Notes: generated by a model from the sequence alone, not told the origin. Positions 52,960 through 63,174 are shown, numbered from the stretch's first letter. The stretch: DNA of 64,000 nt from Sphingobacterium haloxyli (GCF_002980525.1 NZ_PVBQ01000008.1:62001-126000), one strand, 5' to 3'. Made by a program: numbers and translations.

Positions 52960-54555
52960 TCAGGTTTTTGTTATGGCCATTCCCGATATTCTTATTGTTC
53001 CGTTATCTGCAAAAATAGCCCAAGGATTTTCATTCATTTTGTAAATACGATTGGTAAACGCAACGTTGTTATTTACGTAGACCGCACAAATCGAGTTTTC
53101 GATTACGATCTTGATATCAAACACTCTATTTGCAGGAACAACGAGCGGTGTAAAATTGAGTTCTTTCTTCGTTACAGTGTTTCTACTTTCCTGATGCATA
53201 AATAGGGAAGGCATGCCCCAACGATTGGATGAAGTTAAGTCAAAAGATACACTATAAACCTCTGATAGATCATCACAGGCCCCGAATGAAAAACCAAAAC
53301 GTTCAGATTGTGACGCATCTATTTTCATCGAAATTTTTACCGGTTCCGTATTTCGATTGAATAACGCATAACTCCGGTCAGAAGATGAGGTAGCGATCGT
53401 ATAGGTATTCCCCTCGTTTGAAACATTTCCTTCTGATTTTATCTGGGCAAAAGCCACTTTTGTATTAAACTTTGCATCCACGGCATTGGGAATGGCTGGA
53501 TACAGCTTACCGCTCGGCTGTTTTATCAATTTATGCGATATCAATGATCCAGACCAGTGCAACTCGTTATTGCTGTTTACCGTCTGTCCGGTAGAACACC
53601 ATCCCGATAGGTAACGTGTGGTGCCGTTACTCGCCGTCTTTCCGGCATACAGGTATAATCCATCAAACGTCTCGTGGTGTCCATCCGCATCACGACAAAT
53701 CCTCCACGGACCATCGGGCGAATCCGAAATCCGATAAAAGGTTTTACGATGCTCATCACGATTAATACGGGAAAACGTTAGGTACCATTGGTTATCCATT
53801 TTAAATATATCCGGGCATTCCAATATTTCCGAGTCCGTTTCTATTTCGTGCTTTCCGGGATGGTCAGACGTTGTTGCTACTAAAGGCTCGATGAGTGACC
53901 AGTTGCTCAAGTCCGGAGATGTAAAACGTGCAAGTGTCCCTTTACCATCTTTACGGGTCGTAACCAGCATCACATAGCTATTACGCGTTTCGTCCCAATA
54001 AACATGGGGATCTCGGAAGTTATTTTGATCATATCCGCCCGGTGCTTGGAAGGCGGCTGCCGGTTGTTTCGTCCAATTTAGCATATCCGATGACGTAGCC
54101 ATCATCACTTTTTCAGCTGGATTCAGATGGGCATTATGCCCGGTATAAAAGCTATAGTACGTATTATCTTTTTTTATAAAACTCCCCGTGCCTATCCACT
54201 CTTCTTGACTTCCTATCGCTCCAGAAGGTATGATTTCTGTAAAACCTTCAAAAGATGCAAAGTCAGCAGATCTTGTCAGATAAATAGGATGATGATTTGC
54301 ATTTTCATACAGATAGAACAAGTAAAATTTATTGTCATCCGCATTGAAATAAGGCATCGGATCACCCACAAAGCCCTGTTGTGGTTTATAAAACAGCTGA
54401 TATCCGCCGGCTTCTTGCTTGTTACTGCATGTTATAGACATATCAACCGTGGGGTCGGGTTCTGGATCGGTCGGAGCAGGTATCTCATTGTTTTTGCACC
54501 CTGTCAGCAGGTGTACAAAGAATAAAAATGGAAATAGGCCTATCATTGCTTTCAT
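52960..54555 (-). CDS. Divergent GH32-like fructan-active lipoprotein
   Basis: 531 residues. Lipobox LLTGC with Cys20, then a Pro/Asp linker. GH32-type motifs are partly changed: the first reads FVGDPMPYF (Asp65 kept, but NDPNG replaced), the second NFRDPHVYW (Asp182) is intact, and the third LECPDIF (Glu246) is intact. The C-terminal half is a beta-sandwich. It resembles the GH32-plus-DUF4975 proteins of Bacteroidota fructan loci. All three catalytic carboxylates survive, so activity is likely, with altered specificity. It lies 4 bp downstream of the binding-protein gene (54560-55669). Confidence 0.88.
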   Translation of the reverse strand: MKAMIGLFPFLFFVHLLTGCKNNEIPAPTDPEPDPTVDMSITCSNKQEAGGYQLFYKPQQGFVGDPMPYFNADDNKFYLFYLYENANHHPIYLTRSADFASFEGFTEIIPSGAIGSQEEWIGTGSFIKKDNTYYSFYTGHNAHLNPAEKVMMATSSDMLNWTKQPAAAFQAPGGYDQNNFRDPHVYWDETRNSYVMLVTTRKDGKGTLARFTSPDLSNWSLIEPLVATTSDHPGKHEIETDSEILECPDIFKMDNQWYLTFSRINRDEHRKTFYRISDSPDGPWRICRDADGHHETFDGLYLYAGKTASNGTTRYLSGWCSTGQTVNSNNELHWSGSLISHKLIKQPSGKLYPAIPNAVDAKFNTKVAFAQIKSEGNVSNEGNTYTIATSSSDRSYALFNRNTEPVKISMKIDASQSERFGFSFGACDDLSEVYSVSFDLTSSNRWGMPSLFMHQESRNTVTKKELNFTPLVVPANRVFDIKIVIENSICAVYVNNNVAFTNRIYKMNENPWAIFADNGTIRISGMAITKT

Positions 54556-54559
54556 ATCG

Positions 54560-55669
54560 TTATTCTTTAGGAAGTGCTTTCAATTCGTCCCAATACATCT
54601 GCTGTGTTTCGAAAGCCAGAGGCGACCCGTTAGGGTGCTCATGCGGCATCACCAGGATATTATTAATGATGGCTGTGCGATTCGCAGGAATTTCAAAAAT
54701 CAACTCCTGCCATTCACCGAGATGGTCTTCGGAATACCATGCTCTTAACCAATCCTTATTGTTTTCGCCATCAGATTGTATTTCAAGCTGCACATCTCCA
54801 GCCACCTGTTTAAGCATCATAATGGAGAAACGGTTATATTCAGCAGGATCGATGTTTACTTTGTTCTCGTTCCAAAGTGCTCCTCCATGCCATCCTTCTC
54901 CTGTAACTGCATTTCGCACCATGGAAACACATAAAGGTGAAGCATTGATTCCATCGGTTTTAGGGTTGTTACTTTGGTTTTCAACCGCCGTTCCCAAATC
55001 CGCCCATTGGGGGGCAATGTTTTCACCGTTGAAGATGATCAACGGCTGCTTCGGCTCATCTCCTATTATTGCCGTGGCTGTATAGCTGAACGTTTCTCCC
55101 ATATACGACAACGTATAGGTTACCGGCGAACTGAAATCAACATAGTTTCCTTGTGCCGGAGATATTTCTGCCCCGTCGGTGTATTCTACCATCGGGCTAA
55201 GCTGGGTCAGATCGGTACCCTTGGGTAAATAAATGACAATACTGTTATCATTTTGGTTGATCATACCGGTACGGTTCCCGATACGGAAAGCTGTTATTTC
55301 GGCTTTGATTTCCTTAACTATTACGCGATACGTCTGGAATACATTTCCATTATACACACGGTATACTACTGGCGAACTAGCAGAAAACTGGAAATTCTGC
55401 GCAACTCCGGAAGCTGGCTTTATTGCTGCATTGGCAGGCAAATCGATAACAGGTGCGACAGCGGATAAATCGGTACCCGCTGGAACTAGAACCGTGATTG
55501 TTCCGGTTTCGTTATCTACGACGCCATTAACATGGGCTACTTTAAACGCCAGCACATGGACATCAGCATTCAAATCCAGCGAATCGGCTACTTCTTGCTT
55601 GCAGGCATTAAAAAGCCCGCCGAGTAGTAGAACCAGTCCTATATTGATGATTATTTTTAACGTGTTCAT
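54560..55669 (-). CDS. Surface glycan-binding lipoprotein with two Ig-like repeats
   Basis: 369 residues. Lipobox LLGGLFNACKQE. Two tandem Ig-like repeats of about 80 residues begin with VLAFKVAHVNGVVDNETGTITVLVPAGTDLSAVAPVI and ITAFRIGNRTGMINQNDNSIVIYLPKGTDLTQLSPMV; both have the repeat pattern of bacterial DUF5018-type modules. A C-terminal beta-sandwich (about 215-369) probably binds glycan. The same slot in Bacteroides levan loci holds a levan-binding lipoprotein. It follows SusD by 26 bp. Confidence 0.85.
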   Translation of the reverse strand: MNTLKIIINIGLVLLLGGLFNACKQEVADSLDLNADVHVLAFKVAHVNGVVDNETGTITVLVPAGTDLSAVAPVIDLPANAAIKPASGVAQNFQFSASSPVVYRVYNGNVFQTYRVIVKEIKAEITAFRIGNRTGMINQNDNSIVIYLPKGTDLTQLSPMVEYTDGAEISPAQGNYVDFSSPVTYTLSYMGETFSYTATAIIGDEPKQPLIIFNGENIAPQWADLGTAVENQSNNPKTDGINASPLCVSMVRNAVTGEGWHGGALWNENKVNIDPAEYNRFSIMMLKQVAGDVQLEIQSDGENNKDWLRAWYSEDHLGEWQELIFEIPANRTAIINNILVMPHEHPNGSPLAFETQQMYWDELKALPKE

Positions 55670-55695
55670 ACGATTTTATTTTTCAAACCCTCTTT

Positions 55696-57378
55696 TTAAT
55701 ATCCAGGATTCTGTTGGTACAGATACTTACTTAACCTAATCTGTGCTTCGGGAATAGGCAGGTACTCGTGCTTATTCGCTGCAAACTGTGCAGAAGCATA
55801 ATACGATCGGCGCGACCGTTCCGCATTGTAATAAGCGTTCATAGTCTGCTCGGCTACGCCCCAACGCACCAAATCAAAAAAACGTTCGTTTTCCATAGCC
55901 AATTCCAGCCGTCTCTCCCATCGTAGTGCTTCCCGGGCGACTGATTCACTCCAGTTAATATTCACACCGTCTCTATAAGTTTCAATAAGTGTCTTGTCGC
56001 TGGTGTAACCTGTGAACTGCATGCTACTTTTTGCACGGGCGCGTATCTCATTGATTAAAGGCAAAGCTTCTTGAGGACGATGTAGTTCGATAAGTGCCTC
56101 AGCCCGCATCAATAAGACATCAGCGAAACGAATCAGAATCCGATTTTTGGTATTGGCATAGAAAGGAACCATCGGTACAAAACAATCGCAGTCGGGGTCT
56201 ACATTTTCTTTTAACGAAGCGTATACAGAATAATCTGCCGGGTTACGATTCCAACTTTCTTCATACAAACGGTCTGTATTGTATTTATAAGGTAAACCCG
56301 GGATGGCTACCGTATGGAAAAGTCTTGGATCGTATTTTTCTGTGTTACTATAGTTATCCAATGTATTGTAATTTTCTATTGGTAACCCATTGCCCGTTGT
56401 GCGGAAAGCGTTGACCAAACTCTGGCTTGGTTTTTTAAAATCACAACAACCTAACCCCATCGGTACCGAAAGGACATCCGACAGGTTTACCCGTCCGAAT
56501 TTCGTTCCATCGTCCTTCGAATATTGTACGGAAAATATAGCTTCTTTACCATTTTCATAACTATCGGGCAAAAAATTGAAGGCAAAATCAGCTTCCAGGC
56601 TGTAGTCCGAAGACAACACAATTTGCGTGTTTTGCAGTACTTTTTCCAAGTCTGCCGCATCAATTCCTGTGACGGTATTTCGCTCCGGATCACCTTGCCT
56701 ATATGCTTTATACAAATAAGCTTTTGCTAGGTATGCAGCAGCAGCCGTCTGATTAGCCCTCCCGATCTCCGTTTGTGTCGGAGGTAAATGATCTACAGCA
56801 TATTGAAAGTCATCAACGATTTTCTGCCAAAGCTCATCGTTCGACAGTTCCCGATTGGACACTGTTTCATAGCTATCGATCGGTGTATTTTCGTCTATAT
56901 AGGGTACATATTTGAACAGGATTTTAAGCATAAAGTAAAAATGCCCCCGCAAAAAACGGGCTTCTGCTAGTTTTACTTCTTTACCCTCAAAGTCACCAGC
57001 TTCGTGTATCGTACGGATTGTCGTATTCGCACGGGAGATGGAAAGGTAACATTGAAACCATAGACGATCCACCTCGCCAAAATTGGTCATGATATTATTG
57101 GATACTTCCAAGAAATGAAAAACCTGTATATCCTGCGGACCAGAGCCGCCTTTATAGGCGTCATCTGAGCGGACAGTACCGTAAGGCCATAAGCTAAAAG
57201 GTACATCGTAGTGATCGTTTCCCAAAGCCGAGTAGGTCGCCGTAAGCAGCCTATCCACGTCATTTACCTGATCTGAACTAAGCACCCCATTGGGTGTTTC
57301 GTCCAGGAAATCGGCACAACCTGTTAACAAACCGGTGGCCAACATCATCGTAACTATTTTATTAAGTGCTCTTTTCAT
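55696..57378 (-). CDS. SusD/RagB-family fructan-binding lipoprotein
   Basis: 560 residues. Signal ending GLLTGCADFLDETPNG; SusD helices with VDRLLTATYSALG, EARFLRGHFYFMLKILFKYVPY, LMRAEALIELHRPQEALPLINEIRARA and VAREALRWERRLELAMENERFFDLVRWG. It pairs with the SusC gene 35 bp upstream. Confidence 0.96.
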   Translation of the reverse strand: MKRALNKIVTMMLATGLLTGCADFLDETPNGVLSSDQVNDVDRLLTATYSALGNDHYDVPFSLWPYGTVRSDDAYKGGSGPQDIQVFHFLEVSNNIMTNFGEVDRLWFQCYLSISRANTTIRTIHEAGDFEGKEVKLAEARFLRGHFYFMLKILFKYVPYIDENTPIDSYETVSNRELSNDELWQKIVDDFQYAVDHLPPTQTEIGRANQTAAAAYLAKAYLYKAYRQGDPERNTVTGIDAADLEKVLQNTQIVLSSDYSLEADFAFNFLPDSYENGKEAIFSVQYSKDDGTKFGRVNLSDVLSVPMGLGCCDFKKPSQSLVNAFRTTGNGLPIENYNTLDNYSNTEKYDPRLFHTVAIPGLPYKYNTDRLYEESWNRNPADYSVYASLKENVDPDCDCFVPMVPFYANTKNRILIRFADVLLMRAEALIELHRPQEALPLINEIRARAKSSMQFTGYTSDKTLIETYRDGVNINWSESVAREALRWERRLELAMENERFFDLVRWGVAEQTMNAYYNAERSRRSYYASAQFAANKHEYLPIPEAQIRLSKYLYQQNPGY

Positions 57379-57413
57379 GGTGTAATAATGATTAACGTTT
57401 GTCTTCTAAATGA

Positions 57414-60400
57414 TTAAAATATAACATTCAATCCTGCCGTCCAGGTGGTTGGAATAGGGTAACCCCATCCCACGTTTTCAGGATCTACCCCTGTAAATGC
57501 TTTTGATTTTACCGTGAACAAATTTTGTCCGGTCACATAGAAGCGTAGACGACTCATGCGCAATCGCGAAACCATGTCAGTGGGAAGCGTATACCCAAAA
57601 GACAAATTGCGTAATTTTAAATACGAGCCATTTTCTATATAGTATGTAGAAAGACGGCCTTCGTCGTTGTTATTGGTCGTTTGCAAGGCAGGAATATCGG
57701 AACTGCTGTTTTGCGGTGTCCAGGCATTCAACAAGCGCCTTCCCTTATTTGAATTGACATCGTCCACACTCCAGAAATCGGTCTGTTTTTTTAACCAGTT
57801 TTCTACATCAATACCTTGTACACCTTGAAAATAAGCAGAGAGATCAAACCCTTTATATTTAAGCGTTGCATTCAAGCTGTACGAAAAATCAGGATGTGGA
57901 TTCCCTATCCAGGTGCGGTCAAGATCGGTAATTTCGTTGTCCGTATCATACACATTCACATAACGTAAACGTCCGATACCTTTACCTGTCTGGTTAACAT
58001 GTGCATTCACTTCATCTTGGTTTTGAAAAATACCATCTGTTACGAATCCGTAGAACGAACCCAATGGACGGCCAATAATGTTATCGCCTTGACGGCCACC
58101 ATACGAGTTTTCCACCGCTTCCGGCAAATGCGTTATCTTATTTTTATAAGCAGAAATAACCCCCGTTAATTCATAGTCCAGGCCAAAAGCCGTCTTATTA
58201 CGATAACCAGTCGTCACATCAATACCTTTGTTCTCCATGGAAGCACCGTTTGCCCAACGATACCCGCCTTCACCCACCACACCAATATAAGCCGGATTAA
58301 TCAACATATCCTTGGTGGCTTTCACGTACCAATCAATCGAGCCGAACAGGTTCTGCCCGAAAAGTGAAAAATCAAGACCGATATTGGTTTGTGTGGTTGT
58401 CTCCCATTTCAAATCATCGTTTTGGGTCTGGATCTTACGGTATCCCGATGGTAAAATCCCCGATCCGTTTCCTGCCAAGTCATAAGCTGTTCCATTTACG
58501 ATATCCCAGGTCGGGTCGGCGACACCATATTCCGGTACAAAGAGTGCATAGGTCGCTAAGTTATCGATACCTTGATTTCCGGTCTGACCCCAACCTACCC
58601 GTAGCTTTAAGTCAGAAATAAAGCTTTTAGTGCTTTCCATAAAACGCTCTTCTGAAATACGCCAACCTGCTGTTACCGCAGGGAAGGTTGCAAAACGGTT
58701 ATTTTTTCCGAAGCGTGAAGACCCGTCGTGTCTAACAGTAAAAGAAGCTAGGTAACGATCATCAAATACGTAGTTTACTTTTCCGAAATAAGAAAGCAAA
58801 GAAAAACCTGTCGAACCGCCACCTACTGCAGCTGTTCCGGTACTGACGCCTGGCCACATATATTCCGGTGTTTCAATAACGAAAGCGCCTTCTCCGGCGG
58901 TATATGCATTAAAGGATATGTCCCGTTGCCTATTCATCTCCATACCACCTAATATATCGAAAACATGCTTCTCTATTGTTTTTCTATAATTCGCGGTATT
59001 TGACCAAGTCCATTTCATCCCATGGCTTTGTTCCATGTTGACGCCCGTTCTATTATTGTTCAAAAAACCGGATTGATAGGAAACTTCCATGTGACGTTTA
59101 TAAAAGTTGCCATAGTCAACACCATAACTGGTTCTTACATGCAAGTCCTTGATAATCTCTAAATTTGCATAGACATTTCCGAAAAGCCGCCAATAATTGT
59201 AGGCGTTATTCCGATTGTCGTAAAGCAATCGCATAGGATTATGTCGGTCATTCATCCCTTGAGAAGGGCCTCCCCAACCGATACCATCCACGGTATGCAA
59301 CGGAATAACGGGCAACGCTTTTAATGAAAGATCCAGTACGTCCCCCGGCACCTGAACTTCTCCCGTATTATTCACCGTGAAGTTTTCTCCTACGACCAGT
59401 TTCCCATCAAAAAACTTATAGTCGGTATTCAAACGAGCCGATATGCGTTTAAAATTCGTATGCTTCAGCGTTCCGTTATTATGAAAATACCCCAACGAGA
59501 AAAATGAACTGCTTTTGTCGGTTGCTGAACTAAATGAAGCATTATACGATTGAATCAACCCCGGTTTAGACACCTCATCGAACCAATCGGTATCAGAGGC
59601 ACGCATCGTCTGTCTGCTGTCCAGAAATTTAGATACATAAATATGATCCAACTGCGGCTGACCGTCGGCACTGTTACTCCAATCAAACTGATAACCGATG
59701 TTATTACTATTCGGATTGGCTCCGCTGTTCATCATGGCCTGCCACATCGCTTGTCCGTATTCCTGTGCATTGAGTACCTCCATACGGTTATTGAAAAAGG
59801 TGCTTGTCGCGAAAGCATCAAAAGTGAGCTTCGGATCACCCGATTTTCCTCGCTTGGTCGTGATAATAATAACGCCATTTGCTGCCCGTGAACCGTAGAT
59901 GCTCGCAGAAGAGGCATCCTTCAATACTTGTATACTCTCAATATCGTTCGAATTCAACTCATGCATTCCTCCCTGGGTAGGTACGCCGTCAATAACGTAT
60001 AAAGGGTCTTGACTACTATTTAAGGAGCTAATTCCACGCATGCGTACCGTAGCGGCGCCACTGGGATTACCATCTGCTGTTACGGTCATCCCCGGAACAC
60101 GTCCTTGTAAAGCTTTAATAGGATTGTTTTCGGGCGCTTTCATCATTTCCGTCACATTCACGACGGAAACCGCTCCGGTCAAATCTTTCTTGCGCTCAGT
60201 TTGATAACCCGTAACCACCACTTCTTCCAATCCCTGTTCAATACTGATCAGACGAATTTCCATAAATCTTGCGGCTCCTGTGGCTATGGTTTGCGATTCG
60301 TATCCCACATAGGAAACTTCCAGAGAAACGTTACTACCGGTTAGCAACAACGTAAATTCTCCTTTTTCATTCGTTTGTGTTGCCTGCTGCGTTCCCCTGA

Positions 60401-60539
60401 CCACTAAAGATGCACCCACTATGGGCACTTCTGTGCTGCTGTCTGTCACCCTTCCTTGAAGTGTTACCTGCTGTGCAAAGCTGGTAACAGAAAAAAGAAC
60501 CAAGTACAAAAGCAGGATTGCTCTCTTTTTTGTAAACAT
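57414..60539 (-). CDS. SusC/RagA-family TonB-dependent transporter (fructan)
   Basis: 1041 residues. Signal peptide to about residue 22, carboxypeptidase-regulatory-like domain (VTLQGRVTDSSTEVPIVGASLVV), TonB segment LEEVVVTGYQTERKKDLTGAV, plug with SSQDPLYVIDGVPTQGG and SIYGSRAANGVIIITTKRG, and a barrel ending TWTAGLNVIF. It would import fructo-oligosaccharides. It follows the fructokinase gene by 48 bp. Confidence 0.97.
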   Translation of the reverse strand: MFTKKRAILLLYLVLFSVTSFAQQVTLQGRVTDSSTEVPIVGASLVVRGTQQATQTNEKGEFTLLLTGSNVSLEVSYVGYESQTIATGAARFMEIRLISIEQGLEEVVVTGYQTERKKDLTGAVSVVNVTEMMKAPENNPIKALQGRVPGMTVTADGNPSGAATVRMRGISSLNSSQDPLYVIDGVPTQGGMHELNSNDIESIQVLKDASSASIYGSRAANGVIIITTKRGKSGDPKLTFDAFATSTFFNNRMEVLNAQEYGQAMWQAMMNSGANPNSNNIGYQFDWSNSADGQPQLDHIYVSKFLDSRQTMRASDTDWFDEVSKPGLIQSYNASFSSATDKSSSFFSLGYFHNNGTLKHTNFKRISARLNTDYKFFDGKLVVGENFTVNNTGEVQVPGDVLDLSLKALPVIPLHTVDGIGWGGPSQGMNDRHNPMRLLYDNRNNAYNYWRLFGNVYANLEIIKDLHVRTSYGVDYGNFYKRHMEVSYQSGFLNNNRTGVNMEQSHGMKWTWSNTANYRKTIEKHVFDILGGMEMNRQRDISFNAYTAGEGAFVIETPEYMWPGVSTGTAAVGGGSTGFSLLSYFGKVNYVFDDRYLASFTVRHDGSSRFGKNNRFATFPAVTAGWRISEERFMESTKSFISDLKLRVGWGQTGNQGIDNLATYALFVPEYGVADPTWDIVNGTAYDLAGNGSGILPSGYRKIQTQNDDLKWETTTQTNIGLDFSLFGQNLFGSIDWYVKATKDMLINPAYIGVVGEGGYRWANGASMENKGIDVTTGYRNKTAFGLDYELTGVISAYKNKITHLPEAVENSYGGRQGDNIIGRPLGSFYGFVTDGIFQNQDEVNAHVNQTGKGIGRLRYVNVYDTDNEITDLDRTWIGNPHPDFSYSLNATLKYKGFDLSAYFQGVQGIDVENWLKKQTDFWSVDDVNSNKGRRLLNAWTPQNSSSDIPALQTTNNNDEGRLSTYYIENGSYLKLRNLSFGYTLPTDMVSRLRMSRLRFYVTGQNLFTVKSKAFTGVDPENVGWGYPIPTTWTAGLNVIF

Positions 60540-60587
60540 ATAATCGGTTGCTTGTTAATGAATAAAATATTTAAGTTTATTGTGTGT

Positions 60588-61529
60588 TTAATATTTGGTA
60601 TTGTCTAAAGAATTCAACCATACGAACCTATTGATCGTAGGCGCATCGTAACTTGGACATGCTCCTGTACTCTGCGTCACGAAGGCACTTAATGTTGTAG
60701 CAAACTCCAACATTTCTTCCGGTGTTACCTGTTTATCCTGGCGGCAGCGCTGCGTTAGAAAGGCGGCCAAAAAAGAATCACCACTACCAATAGTATCTTT
60801 CACTTCGACTCTTAATGCGGGAAAATGGTAGGAGAATTTTCCCAACCAGGAATGGTAGATAGCCCCCTTTGCCCCATAGGTTACGATAAGCTCATTAATG
60901 CTAAAGGTAGTCATAATGGCTTCTGCTTTTTTGGCGTCAGTATCCGTATCTGGTAATCCCAACCATGTCGCTACAAAACCCAGTTCCTCCTCGTTCATCT
61001 TCACCAAATCAGCATAATAGAGTAATTCAAAGATGCGTTCTCTTGTATAATGCGGCGCGCGTAAGTTCACATCCAACACTTTGTAATTCGCTACTTTTAT
61101 TAAGGTTTGAAGCGTTTGATAACTGATATCATTACGTGTCGATAAGCTACCGAACACGAAAAAATCAGCTTGTCGTACGGCTTCTATTTCTTTTTCTCCT
61201 AGCGCAATGTAATCCCAGGCAACAGGAAATACGATTTCATAACGCACATCTCTGTTTTCATCGATATGGACTTCTACTGTCGATGTTGGATAGGTGCTAT
61301 CTTTTTGGAAAAGCGTTAGGGGAATAGCTAATTCGGCACATAGCGCTATAATATCCTCTCCGTCTGCATCATCACCTACACGTGTAAGCATATGCGTATG
61401 GATACCTAGCTTATTTAAATGATAAGCTACATTGAGCGGCGCACCGCCTAGCTTTCGTCCGGTAGGCAAGTTATCCCAAAGCACTTCGCCGAAACAAATA
61501 CCGTTGATATTTAATCTTTCGTTTTTCAT
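60588..61529 (-). CDS. PfkB-family fructokinase
   Basis: 313 residues. N-terminal KLGGAPLNVAYHLNKLG (sugar-binding glycines), TRVGDDADGEDI, and the catalytic DTIGSGDSFLAAFL with the general base Asp. The ATP anion-hole motif GAKGA is present. With an MFS sugar porter (19 bp upstream) and GH32 enzymes in the operon, fructose is the likely substrate, giving fructose 6-phosphate (or 1-phosphate). Confidence 0.93.
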   Translation of the reverse strand: MKNERLNINGICFGEVLWDNLPTGRKLGGAPLNVAYHLNKLGIHTHMLTRVGDDADGEDIIALCAELAIPLTLFQKDSTYPTSTVEVHIDENRDVRYEIVFPVAWDYIALGEKEIEAVRQADFFVFGSLSTRNDISYQTLQTLIKVANYKVLDVNLRAPHYTRERIFELLYYADLVKMNEEELGFVATWLGLPDTDTDAKKAEAIMTTFSINELIVTYGAKGAIYHSWLGKFSYHFPALRVEVKDTIGSGDSFLAAFLTQRCRQDKQVTPEEMLEFATTLSAFVTQSTGACPSYDAPTINRFVWLNSLDNTKY

Positions 61530-61548
61530 TTATGCTTGCAGTTTATTA

Positions 61549-62877
61549 CTAATGAAATGGCATGGTATTGCTCATATCTTCGAGCGATTTTCCTTTGGTT
61601 TCCGGCATCAGCTTCCATACGTATAAAAACTGGAGTACCATGCATCCGGCAAAAATCAAGAACGTATAACCTCCTCCTAGTAATTCGGTAAGTGCAGGAA
61701 AACAGAACGTAATGATCGCCGCCATGACCCAATGGGTTAAGCTTCCCAATGTCTGTCCTTTGGCTCGGACATCGTTCGGGAAAATTTCGGATATAAACAC
61801 CCAAATTACCGCGCCTTGTGAAAAAGCAAAAAAGGCAATAAATAACATGAGATAGATGGTTACTGCCAAGCCCTCTATAACACCGGAGAAAAAAGCATAC
61901 GATACCATCGATAGGGCCGCAACCATTCCAATAGAGCCGATAAACATCAACTTACGTCGTCCAACCTTATCGATAAAATTGATTGCTAGTAGCGTGAAAA
62001 TAAAATTGACTAATCCGATTCCAACGGTAGACAACAATGAACTTTGCGCGCCCAATCCTGCCATTTCAAAAACGCGAGGTGCGTAATAAATAATGGCATT
62101 AATACCCGATACCTGATTAAATACCGCAAACAGAATCGCCAGTATCACGGGGAAGCGGTTGGCTTTCGAGAACAAACGGCTTTCTCCCTTACCTTGGTTC
62201 TTTTGCTGACTTCGTAGTATCAATTCAATATCGTTATCGGCCTGCTCGCCACTTACTTTCTGCATAATAGCCGTCGCTTCCACTTTTTTTCCGCGGTGCA
62301 ACAATAACCAACGTGGGCTCTCCGGTACGAAGAAAATCAAGATAAAGAAAATAAGCGAGGGAAGTGCCTGTACACCGAGCATCCAACGCCAAGATTCTTC
62401 TCCCGTTTGCCCGATAAAATAATTCGACAAGTAAGCAATCAAAATCCCTAAAACGACGTTAAACTGAAATAATCCTACCAGCTTGCCACGTGATCTTGCG
62501 GGTGAAATCTCCGATATATAGATAGGTGCCGTTACGGACGACACACCTACACCAATACCACCCAAAAAGCGGAAAAGGATGAACGTATTCCAATCTTGTG
62601 CCAATGCGGTGCCAATAGCCGAAAAGAAATAGAGTGCAGCTACCAAAAACAAGGTTGTTTTACGCCCTAATTTATCGGATGGATAAGCGCCCATCGCCGC
62701 GCCAGCAACGGTACCTATTAAGGCTATCGCCATGGTCAACCCGTGTTGAAATTCGCTGAGCGACCAGAATAGCTGAACGGCTTTTTCTGCACCGGAAATT
62801 ACGGCCGTATCAAAGCCAAATAGAAATCCGCCTAAGGCCACTACGAATGACCAGGCTAAAACTGTGTTTTTGTTCAT
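61549..62877 (-). CDS. MFS sugar porter (fructose)
   Basis: 442 residues, 12 membrane segments. Sugar-porter signatures are all present: GFDTAVISGAEKAV, PSDKLGRKTT, PESPRWLLLHRGK, FNQVSGINAIIYYAPRVFE and PETKGKSLEDM at the end. It is the first gene of the fructan operon and should bring fructose (or short fructans) into the cytoplasm. Confidence 0.95.
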   Translation of the reverse strand: MNKNTVLAWSFVVALGGFLFGFDTAVISGAEKAVQLFWSLSEFQHGLTMAIALIGTVAGAAMGAYPSDKLGRKTTLFLVAALYFFSAIGTALAQDWNTFILFRFLGGIGVGVSSVTAPIYISEISPARSRGKLVGLFQFNVVLGILIAYLSNYFIGQTGEESWRWMLGVQALPSLIFFILIFFVPESPRWLLLHRGKKVEATAIMQKVSGEQADNDIELILRSQQKNQGKGESRLFSKANRFPVILAILFAVFNQVSGINAIIYYAPRVFEMAGLGAQSSLLSTVGIGLVNFIFTLLAINFIDKVGRRKLMFIGSIGMVAALSMVSYAFFSGVIEGLAVTIYLMLFIAFFAFSQGAVIWVFISEIFPNDVRAKGQTLGSLTHWVMAAIITFCFPALTELLGGGYTFLIFAGCMVLQFLYVWKLMPETKGKSLEDMSNTMPFH

Positions 62878-62903
62878 GTTACTTTATTTACAACTGATTA
62901 ATC

Positions 62904-62911
62904 CAAAATTA
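62904..62911 (-). promoter_or_regulatory. -7 element (TAATTTTG) for the fructan operon
   Basis: On the minus strand TAATTTTG fits TAnnTTTG, 26 bp upstream of the MFS start. No TTG lies at the -33 position, consistent with activator dependence. Confidence 0.5.
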
Positions 62912-62953
62912 ACATGGACTTCATCTTTGTTTAAATAATGGTCAACTTAATTA

Positions 62954-63005
62954 TATCAAATTTGTATCAATAGCGATCTGTTTTCAAGTCGCTATATATC
63001 AATAG
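62954..63005. promoter_or_regulatory. Phased TATCAA repeats, probable activator sites of the fructan operon
   Basis: TATCAA occurs at 62954, 62965 and 62997; the last two extend to TATCAATAG. Spacings of 11 and 32 bp place all three on one face of the helix. Between them an inverted repeat TAGCGA/TCGCTA spans 62971-62994. The block lies 43-94 bp upstream of the fructan -7 element, and upstream of the divergent sensor gene. Confidence 0.6.
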
Positions 63006-63174
63006 ATTAAAATTCACAAGAATATTTAAGGCTATGAATTTTCTACCGTTTCTTTAGATTATGTTACCTATCTAAACGATCAACAAAGAGTGTATTTTAA
63101 ACACTAAGATTTGTTCTTTTTGTTAAGAAAAAACAATTTCACGTATATTGTCAAGAAAATTCAAAAACACGGGG

